In this document: positions 1 through 11,621 of the stretch, in pieces
Numbering within the stretch: the first letter of the stretch is position 1
How the letters are laid out: every line of letters starts with the position of its first letter
Origin: Nageia nagi
Taxonomy: Eukaryota > Pinophyta
Assembly: GCA_050084985.1 (NCBI GenBank)
Contig: JBITNC010000002.1
Coordinates: 3,596,001-3,660,000 of the forward strand
Length of the DNA stretch: 64,000 nucleotides
Direction: 5' to 3'
The notes under the pieces: generated by a model
What the model was told of the DNA's origin: nothing
The model's input: the letters and a program-made list of their open reading frames with translations, nothing else
The model's database searches: none
Made by a program: the position numbers and the translations under genes

Positions 1-1104
1 ACTCTATTCTTTCAAGAAAGCAAACATCTAAATCTATAGGCAGCAAATGGAGAAGATGCAAAGGAGAGAGGCATGTAGGAAGATTGGAATAAAAAAATAG
101 TATAAAGGTTTTGAAAAAAATATTGTAGAAACTTCCCTCCTTTTGAAATACATGCTAATATAATTTTTGTAAAGGAAATGTAGTCTAACATTTCTCAATA
201 ATTTTGTGTAATAAAAAAATATTATTATTTTTTATTTTAAAAAAAATTATAGAAGAAAAAATGCAACCTCTATTTTTATTTTAGCCCCTCTTTAAAAAAA
301 ATTGTATATTATCCTCTTAAAAGAAAATATATCAATGTATTAAGCAAGTTTTAAAAAATGCTACCAACATAAGAGGTTAGTATATATATAATTGCATTAT
401 ATTGTTATTTTGACCATATTTTGCAAATAAAAATAACTAACACATCTCACAAATATGTTAGTATCTTTAGAAATAGTTCAAAAAATGAAGAAGGGAAGGA
501 TATTATACCTTCACAATTCTTTTACCTCAAAAATATGATCTTCTAAGATGAAGAGTCTCCAAGGATGCGAAGATGAGCCTTCAACATCAAGCTCTGATAC
601 CAAATGAGAGAATTGAACTATAACATGAACAACTCTAAACTCCCAAGATCACATGAAAGTTCATAATACACATCTAATAAACTCACAAAGCAATCTCACA
701 ATGTAACACAAGATGTAAGTGGTTCCTCCAACTAGGAGTACATCCACTAACTAGATCTTTACTTCAATCACAAATACAACTCTCTTACAATCCTCCTAAT
801 CTCAACTCTTAAACACTATCCTCTAGCATAACTTTACTCCACAAATTAGTTTTTAATCACAAAGAAGGAGCCTTTTATTTATAGGCCAAAATCCCTCTTT
901 GGATCACCCTTTTATCCAATGTACAAGAGCATGACATGCACATCCTTTTACCCAAGGAGCATGCTCATGACATGGAGTGTAGGACAAGTTACATTATCGT
1001 ATTCACTTAAATACTTAAGGTATCAAATGATACCTTTAAGTATTAGTGAATTTACAAAGAGGATTAATACAAACCTTTACAATAATGCATTATACATTCC
1101 AACA
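1..1104 (-). mobile_element. 5' end of a minus-strand LTR retrotransposon (LTR plus primer-binding site)
   Basis: Read on the minus strand, an LTR of about 500 bp starts TGTTGGAATG at 1104 and ends in CA at 605. After two spacer bases comes TGGTATCAGAGC (602-591), the initiator-Met tRNA primer-binding motif of plant LTR retrotransposons. The sequence from 590 to 1 would therefore be the start of the internal region, which continues out of the window. A related LTR lies at about 9375-9894. No gag frame is legible in the internal part, so the superfamily is not assigned from coding sequence; the primer site fits Copia or Gypsy. Confidence 0.75.
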
Positions 1105-1799
1105 AATAGAACCTAACAGGTTCATCACACACAAACTCACCAATTTGAGTAATGAGAAGTCATAAGAAAGATCACATGGCAAGAGGGAGACCTAGGAACT
1201 CAACCCACATCGAGACAACTAAGGAAACATAATCATTAACTAAAAAACCCCTAGTCCAAGGTTGAAAAATTAAAAGGGTGCTATGAATATAGCTTAGCCC
1301 CTTCTCAAAAACTTTTTTTGCCTATTTACGATCAGAAAATTGAAAAAAAAACTGTTGGTAAGGTTTTGGACATGATCAACCTGAATGCCATAAGGACGCT
1401 AATATTGATCAATCTAGGTCTTAAGAACTACATCTGATAGGATGCAACCTAGGAAATACTCGATGAGGGTATGAAACTCAAGCCAAGAACATGCAAGATG
1501 AAAATCATTCTAAGGGATTATAATATTATGAGATGTATCACCTCGTTTTACACCTTAGGAAAGAATTTCTAAAGATGCTTCACCACGGGTACCATTGCTT
1601 GCTCTTATAGCTTCAGCAAGTGAAGCTACAGAATGAGTTTGAGATATAATAAAATACCTAAATACACCCTAGGAAGATTAAATACAAAAATCAATCGGGA
1701 TACAGATAGCCTAAATCCTACACACTCTTTGAGAGAGTCAATAGTGTGACACATGCTAGGAAAAACCTACGACATGCTACTCTAGTTTACTCTCCTCAA
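1105..1799. other. no gene recognised
   Basis: AT-rich sequence with only short, chance-like open frames. I see no RNA gene, no conserved domain and no clear repeat boundary. Confidence 0.5.
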
Positions 1800-2340
1800 C
1801 TCCGACGCTCTCAAGAATTATAGATTAATTTTTGTCACTAACAAGATTTATGATTAAATGTCAACATTTAAATACTATCAAACCTCTTCCTCATAAGGAA
1901 AAATAAATATATTATTTCTTATCCATAATGTTGTTGTTTTTTAAATCAATAAAACATATCTCTCTTTCAAAATAAATATTGTCGGCAACTAAATTAATTT
2001 AGGTCATGAGAAGGATATGTTTTTGTATTCATTATGAGTATAAAAAGCTTAATAAATTTAAATACGCAAGTCCGTATATACCTAAACCTGAAGGCTTTTA
2101 TGCCACGCGAAAAGCAAATGCATGCATTACCACGTGACTTTGTCTTCTCCAATATGACTTCTGAAATCATGCATAATGCTCTTCCACGTGGGACCCATGG
2201 AAGGTCGAATCCCTCTCTTTAAAATGCCAAGACATTTTCCTCTTAAATATAATTTTGTACGAAATATTTATTAATATGATATAACATCAGTTAGCCTTTG
2301 ATCTAGTAATTAATTCAGTCTTATTTACATGTTTAAGAAC
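1800..2340. repeat. dispersed duplicated segment, copy A, with G-boxes
   Basis: This segment is alignable by eye with 6670-7080 and then with 8280-8375; the second copy is split by later insertions. Shared landmarks are an AAACCTCTTCC block, CTTCCACGTGGGACCCATGG and a TATAATTTTGTA(C/T)(G/A)AA block. Copy A carries two CACGTG G-box cores, near 2132 and 2184. G-boxes are bZIP/bHLH sites in plant promoters, so the segment could be a duplicated promoter fragment, but no gene starts beside either copy. Confidence 0.6.
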
Positions 2341-3871
2341 AATAAAAAGTAAACTTGTTTATCTTAAATTTTAAATATTTATTGAATTTATATGGATATT
2401 AAATGTAATACGTTCATCCAATCTATTCATTTATAATATATTCTTTCAATTTTTTTATATATTGATAGGTGATTTTTAGAGGGAGCAATAACCTTTTTAC
2501 ATTGTCAATTTATCTTGCATTTTCAATTATAGCTCAAATAAAAAAAATATTGTTTTTACTAGTAATAAACTATTAATATCAATTATGCTTGAAGGTGTCT
2601 AAACTACTAAGCATAGTCTAAAATAAGGCAAAAAAAACTCCATATCAACTTATACTCATCCTTTTCATCCTTGAAGTGTATCAGACAATATTACGATATT
2701 ACGGAGACTCTTAAAGCTTTAGCTTCTCGTACACAAATTCTTGGACTTTATTCATGTGTGATATTATGTTATTCAGCTTAGACAACAACATTCCACATAA
2801 CAAGCTAATCTTCCTCAAGAGCATACACTTGTCGATTTTAAGCTACGTTAATTTGCTTTTGATAAACTCGTAAGGTTTATCGTTAAACATGTCAACTGAT
2901 CAACGATAACTTATAAGATAATTATATGTTTCAGCTAATAACTTTCAATTATTTTATTAAATTTTTATAAGTAATAATACTCTTAAAAATAATAAAGAAA
3001 TAAAATAAATATTTTTCATTCATAAAATAAATTAAAAAATATTTTTTCATAAAATAATTAAAAATTATGATAAATATCAATGAACTCAATTTTAATCGTT
3101 ATATTAAATATAAATAATATACCTATAATTTTCATCATAAATTAATAGACCATATTTAAAAAATATTTTATATTAATTCATATTAAAAGAGTTAGCAAAT
3201 AAATGAATATTGAAATATCTAACTAAAGAAGATCCACTTCAAATCTCTCAACCTTGATATGAAGATAAAGAAAACCCTCCAAATATCATAATTACAACAT
3301 CTTAACCAAAAACACATCTCAATGATGATTTCTTACAAAAATCTCATTCACCCTTCTAGATCTTTTGTGTGATTGATTAAGTGTTAAAAGTCAAAAAAAA
3401 AAAAAACGTTTACACCAACTTCTCAAATTCATAATTTAACAAACCGAAGAGGACAAATTTGTCCTTGTAAGTTGTTCAACTGCTCTGCCTTCCTGCCAAA
3501 CATGTCTCTTAAATGAATTGGTAGCCCTAAATAAAACAATGTATGAAAAGGGTAACGAAATTCCTACCTAATTTGACCTTCGCTCTCAAAGCAATCCACC
3601 AATGGCAACCTACCACCATGATGACGTGGAGATGGGCAATTGATTTCCCCTTGTACGGACCCAAAGGGAAAACATTTAAATGAGCTAAAACTTAAAATAT
3701 GAGGTACAACGCACATGGGAGAGATCAGTTTCAAAAAGTTACTTGTAATTAAAAAAGTTTTACGCAAAGGTAAAGTACGTACGCATGCTTTATTACCACT
3801 CAAACACTCTATTTTTACCACATTTAAAAAGTCATTTCCGGGCATGCGATAGGGTAATGTGATAATATTAT
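2341..3871. other. no gene recognised
   Basis: Mostly very AT-rich. The stretch 3560-3850 is less AT-rich and has a 93-codon minus-strand open frame without any recognisable domain, so I do not call a gene there. Confidence 0.5.
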
Positions 3872-3978
3872 AAATTTAAAAAATATTATAAACTATAAAA
3901 TAGAGTTTATTTACTAAATATGATTACATTTTATATAAACGTGATAATATTTTATGGTTTATAATATTTTTTAAATTT
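3872..3978. repeat. long perfect-stem foldback
   Basis: The 31-nt arm 3872-3902 is the reverse complement of 3948-3978 with a single mismatch, around a 45-nt loop. The motif GTGATAATATT occurs both just outside the left arm and inside the loop. This is typical of a small foldback or MITE relic; transcription would give a hairpin RNA. Confidence 0.8.
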
Positions 3979-4026
3979 AAAATACATAATTACTAAATTA
4001 AAAAGTTATTATTAATTTTTTATTTT

Positions 4027-4046
4027 ATATATATATATATATATAT
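4027..4046. repeat. (AT)10 microsatellite
   Basis: A run of ten AT dinucleotides is seen directly. Confidence 0.9.
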
Positions 4047-4879
4047 TTTTAATTTTGTAAAAATAAAAGGTATATATCTATTAAAATAATATTGGAGTTA
4101 TGAGTTGTAGTAAATCAAACGGTCAAATAACTCATATTAATATATACAAATATTTGCTTTGCCTCTTTCATTCCCTCTACTGTGTTCAACCCCTTCTCGA
4201 CTCAAGGATGATGATATGTCCATCAAGGCTTGATAATGCAAAGATGATATGACATGAATATGCCCATTAAGGCTCATTAATGTTTTGAGCGTCAAAATAT
4301 TGCCCAACTTTGAAAGGTAAATTTTGGAGTATTATAGAAAATGTTGCCCTCCGTAGACTATATACAATGATGGACCATCTACACATGGATTTATAAAGAT
4401 GCATTACATGGCTATATTGGATTGACAACTTTAGACATATGATTTAGATATAAATTTTTTTTCGTATTCCTTTATGATTATGTGTTAGCAAGAGAGAATT
4501 CCAAAAGAAATCCTAATAAAAACTTAATTGTATGAAAAATAACCATTGAAATACTTAATTAATATATTTTAGACAAATTTTAAAAGATCCTACAAACTAT
4601 CAGATTTAAAAAAAATTTAAATGATTTATCATATCTTTATCTTAATATTATTGATTTCTTATATAGAATATTTATTTTTGTATTTGTTACTACTATATAA
4701 AGTATAATATTATTTTTCTATTGAATTCCATATATTTATGTTAGATTTCATTTTGCGATAAATTATTTCATTATAATAATCTTAATTCTTATAAAATAAT
4801 TTAAAGGATGTATCCATGATAAAAAAAAACAAAATAATATATATATTGACAATAAGTTAAATAATACATTAAAAAAGGA
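4047..4879. other. no gene recognised
   Basis: AT-rich intergenic sequence. No domain or RNA gene is visible. Confidence 0.5.
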
Positions 4880-5580
4880 GTTGTGGAGCAATCAACGGCA
4901 TAGGCTGGTTCCTCGTGTTGTGGAGCAATCAAGTACGGTCGATGTGATCTGCCATTGATGATCCACAGGAAGAGTGCATTAAGCGGGAGTGACTCTGGGA
5001 TCAAATTTGCAGGGCTGGGGAAATTTTCTTTTGCAGAGTTTTAAATATTTTAGATTTCTATATTAAAAAAATTTGTAGGGGTTGAATTAAAATAGTAAAG
5101 AAATTTTTTTAAACATGTCCTTCAAATTGAAGGATATATGTTTTTTAATACTTTATTTGCAGGAAAAAGCGGCTATGAAGGACACTGGAGCGTGCGCCCC
5201 GCCGCCGCAGGACGGTTAGTTGGGTTCTGCCAAATAGTTCGTTAGTTGACTGCCAAAGCCTGGAGAGACTCTCTGCCACTGATTGCGCTGCCCGAACACT
5301 CCATTTGACTCCACCCCCTCTGCAAATCATACCCATCACCAGAACTCTAATCTAACCCTGGTAAGAACACGGTAACTGGTAACTAATCATGTGACCACAG
5401 GCTCAGGCTCAGGCTCAGCTTTTCTGTGTCCCCGCCATGTGAGAAGGTTCTGAACTGTAAGGACACGTGTAGGTGCAGGCCACCTCTTTGTCGGTGGTGT
5501 GCTCGGGAACATGGGCTGCCTGTCTCGTCTGGTTTTTCTTCTTCCGAGTTCCCACCACATAATTTATGCATTGTAGTGGT
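4880..5580. other. GC-richer island, identity unknown
   Basis: This interval is much richer in G and C than its surroundings. It has a 16-bp direct repeat (GTTGTGGAGCAATCAA at 4880 and 4917), a CGCCCCGCCGCCGCAGG block near 5195, three GGCTCA repeats near 5400 and a GACACGTGT site near 5463. Several 60-70 codon open frames exist on the minus strand, but none resembles a protein I know. It could be an old promoter/5' exon region or a captured gene fragment. Confidence 0.4.
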
Positions 5581-6054
5581 TATTTATACCTAATAAAATT
5601 CAGGTTTTCTAGTTGTATATGTGATAGTTTGTCTTTCTATCATTTGCCTTATCCATTTATGTTAGGAAAAATTTATATTGGTTATCCAACTTAAAATTGT
5701 TTGAAATTTTTTGAGGAATAATAATTAAAAAAGGAAATTTATTATTAGAATATTATTGATCTAAAATTTAAACATTTGTTTTTTTATATAATATTGGTGT
5801 TTTTAAAAAAGAAAATAATGATTACAAAATTGAGAATTAATTTATATATAAATGATATTTGAGCTAAAAAATTGTTAATTTTTGTAATTTAAATGTCATA
5901 AATGATAAGATCTGTTTTTTATTTATTTGTTCAATTAGAACTTGAAATCTTAAATCAAAATAAGCTTGAGAAATTTATTATGAATTTTAATCTTGTTCAA
6001 AATAATTATGATTTTTTTTTAATATATAGATGATAAAGGGCATCATTTATCTTA

Positions 6055-6185
6055 GGCTTCATTTATGATAGGATTTTAAATATATGTTTTGGGGAGGAGA
6101 CATTTGAACCTGGATCTCTCTTTTTCCACTTGAGAGTTTTAATAACCCACTTTCTCACCAACTCCCCTCACCATTGCTGGTAAAA
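6055..6185 (-). mobile_element. tRNA-derived SINE (minus strand)
   Basis: On the minus strand the sequence starts GAGGGGAGTTGGTGAGAAAG and reaches CCAGGTTCAAATGTCTCC. These match the spacing of RNA polymerase III A- and B-boxes of a tRNA-derived SINE head. The same architecture recurs at 7135-7297 on the plus strand (GGGGAGTTAGAGAGAGGG then AAGTTCAAATCT). The two copies share intervening words such as AATCTCTCAA / AACTCTCAA. No clear target-site duplication is seen for this copy. Confidence 0.6.
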
Positions 6186-6669
6186 TGATTTGAATTGATT
6201 TGACAAATTCTAGTGACTAATTGAATGTAAATGATGATAAAAAAACATCATCATTATTTACATAAGAGAAAAATACAATATATTCAATGTACATTTAATC
6301 TAATTTTAAAACTAAAACAATTTTAATAATTAAGTGGATAAATGATATATAATTTTTTATAATAATTAAATGAAATATATAATATAAATAAATAATAAAT
6401 TATAAGGTTAAAAATTATGATATTTTTTCTTTTGCAAGTGAAATTGTTGATTATAATTAATTGTTACATATGTATAAATTAAGAAATTTCTTTAATAAAA
6501 AAAATCAAAATTATAATAATATATTTATTTTTCAAAAAATAAATTTAAATAATTATAAAAAATAACAATATAACTATTTAAAAATGCTTGATAATACTTC
6601 AATTATATAACCAAGAATAATATTCTTTTGATTTGAAAAAAAAATTAATTTACATGCAAGTTGTCATAC
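6186..6669. other. no gene recognised
   Basis: Very AT-rich, with no open frame of note. Confidence 0.5.
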
Positions 6670-7080
6670 AATTTTATTCATTTTGAATTTATATTACTAA
6701 CTAAATTTATGAATAAATCTCAACATCTAAATGCTTCCAAAACCTCTTCCGCGTCAGGATAATGTTTTTTTTTCCAAATCAATAAATAAAAAATATTTCC
6801 CTTTCAAACCAAAATTCATACTCAGTTTTTAATTCCCTTGTTCTTCACGACAGAGTTGTTGGAGTTTTCCCTAAAGCGTAATAAATAACCCCGCCACTGC
6901 ACATCTCTTTTGGACACGTGGAGGACTATCGGGCATTTTGCCTTCTACCCACTTGATGTGCCATGTGACTTACACGGAGTTATACCTAGTGTGAAATGAC
7001 TTCCATAAATACAGGATAATGTTCTTCCACGTGGGACCCATGGAAGGTCAAACCACTCCCTTTTCAATGCCAATCTTATG
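6670..7080. repeat. dispersed duplicated segment, copy B (first part), with G-boxes
   Basis: This is the counterpart of 1800-2225, in the same orientation. It carries CACGTG cores near 6915 and 7029, the latter in the identical context CTTCCACGTGGGACCCATGG. The remainder of the segment (equivalent to 2235-2340) is displaced to 8280-8375. A SINE and an inverted-repeat element lie between, so these two insertions postdate the duplication. Confidence 0.6.
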
Positions 7081-7134
7081 GAAAAAAACCTCGTAACTAT
7101 TCTTATATTCATTAATTTATACAAAAATTGAAGT

Positions 7135-7297
7135 TAGATCAGCATGTCTAGGGGAGTTAGAGAGAGGGCTAATGAAATCTCTCAAATGGATAATGAGAAG
7201 TTTCAAGTTCAAATCTTTTCCCTTAGAACATATGGATATGTGACATATAGTGAGTGTCCATTACCCTGCACAAACTTGTAACCTCATTAAAAAAAAG
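7135..7297 (+). mobile_element. tRNA-derived SINE with target-site duplication
   Basis: The head GGGGAGTTAGAGAGAGGG resembles an A-box region, and AAGTTCAAATCT about 45 bp further on resembles a B-box. The element ends in CATTAAAAAAAAG. ATTGAAGT is present directly before (7127-7134) and directly after (7298-7305), an 8-bp target-site duplication as expected for target-primed insertion. It is related to the minus-strand copy at 6055-6185. Confidence 0.75.
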
Positions 7298-7334
7298 ATT
7301 GAAGTCGCATTCTCCATGTATATAAATAAAATTA

Positions 7335-8020
7335 AGGGAAAATTATCAAATATTCTTATAATTTATTACAAATATTTTTATTTAATTTTTTAATTATGAA
7401 AATATCTCTATCATTTTTTAAAGAATATCAAAATTAAAATTCTTACAAATCTAATCTATTGCAGGCATAATGGGTATACGATTTTCACAACTCCAAAAAT
7501 GAATTGATGTCTCACCCGAGACTTAAGATCCTTTTCGATGATAATTCGAGAATTCTGGATGATGATCCTTATGCCTTTAGAAGTGGATACGTGTGTTGAG
7601 GTGGTGATAACATTATCCTACCCAATCAATGGCACTTGCACCATGATAATACTATTTTGGATTATTGTAGTAGCGTTGCTGAAGATGAAATCTATGGTGC
7701 CAGAAATTCACAGTGGAATTGATGGTTGTAAAGGTTGCAAGAGGAGTCCTAGTAGCCAAAGATGCTTACGCGGTAGAGAGCTAAGAGGTTTCCAGCAATG
7801 AGCATCACGATGGCTTAGGTTATAGAGTCTACCATGTTTTCAATCAACAATTCCCTAACTATGAATTTGTTGCATTTTGCCTGCAAAGGATTGGATTTAT
7901 AATGGTTTCACTTTTGACATTTTTTAAAAGGTGATAAGGGTATTTTCATAATTTTGAAAAAAGTAGGGGTATTTGTAATTATGATAAATTATAGGGGTAT
8001 TTTGGTAATTTTCCCTAAAA
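7335..8020. mobile_element. Mutator-like inverted-repeat element with an internal coding-like fragment
   Basis: The left end reads AGGGAAAATTATCAAATATT. The reverse complement of the right end reads AGGGAAAATTACCAAAATAC, and similarity continues for about 80 bp on each side as long terminal inverted repeats. Ends of the form GGGAAATTACCAAAATACCCCTATAATTTA are common in plant MULEs. Between them, 7500-7870 is less AT-rich and reads partly open on the plus strand, with no transposase motif. A captured host fragment (Pack-MULE) is possible. The 9-bp target duplication cannot be confirmed in the AT-rich flanks. Confidence 0.6.
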
Positions 8021-8279
8021 ATAATAAATTTTTAAAGATACTAGAATGTTTACAAAGAGCATTGCTATTCAAGGGAAGGGTTTGAAGTATTTACAAAAAT
8101 AAAATATTATTTAATTTTATTATAAATATTTTTATAATCTATAGTAATAAAAATTGTAAGTTGATTTTATTCTTGTGTTTATTCATGCTTTTCTAATTAA
8201 TATTTTTGTTAAGTATAATCAATATTCTTTATGTGAATAATAATAGGTAATAAAATTTATTAATCTCAAATCCAAGGTT

Positions 8280-8375
8280 TTTGATATAATTTTGTATAAA
8301 ATATTTAATAATAGAATGTGACATCACTTAGTGATTAATTCAATGTTATTTAGTTGAGATACTACATTGTTTAAG
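8280..8375. repeat. dispersed duplicated segment, copy B (last part)
   Basis: Matches 2235-2340: TATAATTTTGTATAAAATATTTAATAATA here against TATAATTTTGTACGAAATATTTATTAATA there (compared piecewise), followed by the shared words GTGACATCA/ATAACATCA and GTAATTAATTCA/GTGATTAATTCA. Confidence 0.5.
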
Positions 8376-9374
8376 TGCAAATTTATACATAAGACCTCCA
8401 CTAATACTAGTTTGACCATTTCCTTCTATTAACGTATTACTCCTATTTGGGGGAGAGGGTCAAAGCATAATCAAGACTCTTTTAGCTCTCACTCTAATGG
8501 CAATAGGTCAATTCATTGACAACCTTCACTAGGAGAAACCACCTAGGTCCCCCAACAAACTTCTTGCATCAAGCATGACACACCTATTATCGGTCAACAT
8601 CAAGGATCCTTATCTTTGTTGTCAAGACAATGTAAATAATTCTTTATTACCACTTTCATCACAAATATTAGCAATCCATCAACCTTGAATACTAGGAGCG
8701 ATTCAATATTGTAATTCTAAGATTTGGGTTTAGTGATAGTCATACCTCCCCACCCTTATGTTTATTCATTTATCTTAGTTAGCCTTTTTCTATGAGAAAT
8801 TTTCCCCTGATTCCCTTCTATTTCTTTGCTTCTACCCTTCAGTCCCTTTGACCTTATTAGTCACCCATGGACATTAATATAATTATCTTAGTTTGTGAAA
8901 AAAATTAATTTTTTTATTGATAATTTTCTTGGATCATCATTTTTCATTGCTTTTTTATATACACAAAAAATTAAACCCTTCATCATAGTCTTATAAAATT
9001 CACAAGGAAATCCATCAATACTTGTTTCCTTATCACAAACTAATGCAATTTTGAAGAGTCTTATATAAACTAATTCTGAAATTATAGTGCATAAATGAAT
9101 TAATAAAAAATATCACAATCTCACAAACATAAGGAACACATGAGATTTACCCTGATTCATCCAATGTAGGCTACTCCAACATATCAAGAGCTTCTCCTCT
9201 TGATATATTATTGCTTTCAATGAATAATTCATGAAAAAATAGCTCATTACAATGAATATATAGGAAAACCCTTAACCCTAAACCACAACATGGTATTATA
9301 AATCCATGAGCTAAACTACCCATCCTTGTACTAAGACTAAACCTTGGAAATTCTACCAACGCCATGTGTAAATA
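8376..9374. other. no gene recognised
   Basis: Non-coding sequence, with no motif or domain that I can name. 9130-9374 may belong to a decayed retroelement adjoining the LTR relic to its right. Confidence 0.45.
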
Positions 9375-9894
9375 GGCGAAGTTAAGGGATTGAACTATAA
9401 CAAATACAATCCTAATTGCCCAAGATAATATGAAAACTATCTCAATCAATAAGACACTAAAGCATAAGCATTCTCACAAAATCTAACTCAAGATGTAAAG
9501 TAGTTCCTCCAACTAGCAATACATCCACTAACTAGATCTCACTTCATTCACAAAGATAACTCTCTTACAATTCTCATACTGCATCTCCTAGTCACTATCT
9601 TAGAGCATAACTTTACTTCACAAATTGGTGTGTAATCACAAAGAGGGGGCCTTCTATTTATAGGCTAAAATCCCCCTTTGGATAACCCTTTTAACTAATG
9701 TACAAAGGCATGACATGCTACTCCCTTTTACCCAAGGGGCATGCTTATGGCATGGAGTGTAAGATAAGTTACATTATCATATTCACTTAAATACTTAAAA
9801 TATTTAGTGATACCATTAAGTATTAGTGAATTTACAAGGAGGATTATTACAAAACCTTTACAATAATGCATTATACATTCCAACACAAATCTCA
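9375..9894 (-). mobile_element. relic LTR related to LTR 605-1104
   Basis: On the minus strand it begins TGTTGGAATGTATAATGCAT at 9894 and follows the 605-1104 LTR over its whole length. Shared blocks include GGATGTA(T/C)T, a TTATAGGC word and TTCAAT/TTCAATCCC at the end. No primer-binding site or internal coding sequence adjoins it, so it is a solo LTR or an isolated 3' LTR. Confidence 0.7.
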
Positions 9895-10627
9895 TGCGGG
9901 CCCATCGAGGTAGGGGCCTAATGTATAATACCTCCTTTCTAAATGATGAGCCATATCCAACAAATTCTTCAATAAAGAAGAGATAGTTGCAAGCTACATT
10001 TTGGAGATTTAAATCATGATTAAGATCATTGCCATGCATATATCTAATTTAGCTTGATGATCTTCAATGAATGGATTTGTTATAAAAACTTATTTTAAAT
10101 AATAAAATAACTTTGATAAAATAAGATATTTTATAAAATAAATATTATCTGTTATCAAACATATATTTAGGAGGTCTAAATTAGAGGTTGAAGTCTTTAA
10201 ATATTATTTGTTATCAAACATCATACAAATACGATGTGGAAGAGTGATAAGTATACAAAAAGTAAAGTGTCAAATATAATAAATCTACGTGAGGTAGAAA
10301 GTATACATATAGAGAAGTCAAGGGACTCTTTCAGTATTTATGAGCAAAAAAACTCTTGACGTTACAACCAAAGAATGTAACCCTAGTGGTTTTAGCAATA
10401 ATGCAATGAGAGGTAATTCTTCTAAAGTCTTCAAGGTTCATGTGATGCTTTTGATTTGTAGTTTTCTACAATTCAAAATAAAATGTGATAAGTGTGTAAC
10501 TTGTTATTATCTAGGTTCTATTGATAATTACTTTCTATCTAAGATAGGTGGCTTTTTTGATATTGAGTGTGAAGTATTTTTTATCCTTGTAATTCATCCA
10601 TAAGTTTAAAGTTTATGAACCTTTGAA
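9895..10627. other. no gene recognised
   Basis: An 87-codon plus-strand frame (10340-10603) has no recognisable domain and poor coding character. I see nothing else. Confidence 0.45.
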
Positions 10628-10963
10628 TGATGCACCTTATCAGGGTTGTAACTTTTGATCCGAGTGTCCAATTAAGCCTATTTTGTTTTTCAAAGCGTGC
10701 ATAATCAAATTTTCTACAAATTCGTAAGATCTCTATAGGAGATGATTTTTAAGGTCTGAAGAGTTCATTTTGCGATCCAAATTCAACTTTTAAATTTATT
10801 TTCTAATTTTAAAATTGTTCATGTAAGTTTATTATTTTTAGTATTTCATTTTTAGTTGATTGAATGGTTAACCCTTAGTGGATTAACTGATTTTTTTGTA
10901 ATCTTTCCTATTTAAAGGCCCAAAATTTAATGAAAAGATAGAGTGGATTTTCCACTTACATCA
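10628..10963 (+). repeat. TRIM LTR 1
   Basis: First long terminal repeat of the miniature element, TGATGCACC...ACATCA, followed directly by the primer-binding site. Confidence 0.8.
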
Positions 10964-11512
10964 TCTGGTATCAGAGCAAGTAGAATCCTACCTTGTGAAG
11001 GGGGGCTTACCCATTGGTAGTCCCACCTCCTCTTATTCGTAGTTATTTTGAAGGTATATGTATAATTAATTGTGAGACATGCATGCAAGTTTTGAAGGGT
11101 TTCTAGATAGTTTGATAATTTTTGGAAGTAGAGTTGAATAGATATATATTTTTTGGTGTGAGATCTATTAAAGTTTATGCCAGATATGTGTTCTCCTGCA
11201 TTTGAATACACTTTTAATTAAGGATGAAAGATTTTGTAGAAGGATTTGTGCATCCTTGAAAAAGAGAAATGGGAGAGTTTAGATGATGTAGATGGATGGG
11301 CTTAGAAAAGTATATGGGTTTGGTCTTATCCATAAACACTTGAATAATATTGATACTTGGTGTGTATAAAGTACTTCTAGAAGGCTTTATATAGATTTGA
11401 AGGAGAGTTTAAATGATGCAAGTGAATGGGTATTAAAAAGTCTACGAGTTTGGGTGTTATTCATAAACACTTGTAGATTTTCCTTTCACATTGCTCTCAT
11501 TTTGAAAATTTT

Positions 11513-11621
11513 TAGGGTTGAGTGTTAGCCATAAATAATGAGGGTTGAGTGTTAGCCATAAACATTGAGGGTTGAGTGTTAACCATAAATATTATGGGTT
11601 GAGTGTTAGCCACAAACACTG
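11513..11621 (+). repeat. 27-bp minisatellite, four units
   Basis: Four adjacent units of GGGTTGAGTGTTAGCCATAA type, each 27 bp, inside the internal region of the miniature retroelement. Units differ by a few substitutions. The period is a multiple of three, but the reading frames contain stops. Confidence 0.85.

Noticed and set aside
3564-3845. 93-codon minus-strand open frame
   Set aside because: No domain, no gene-like neighbours and no splice or promoter signals.
7538-7801. 87-codon frame inside the Mutator-like element as a gene
   Set aside because: Another frame of the same strand looks at least as coding-like, and there is no domain. Treated as a possible captured fragment only.
11513-11621. 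CRISPR-like array
   Set aside because: The units abut without unique spacers, and the context is a plant retroelement. It is a minisatellite.
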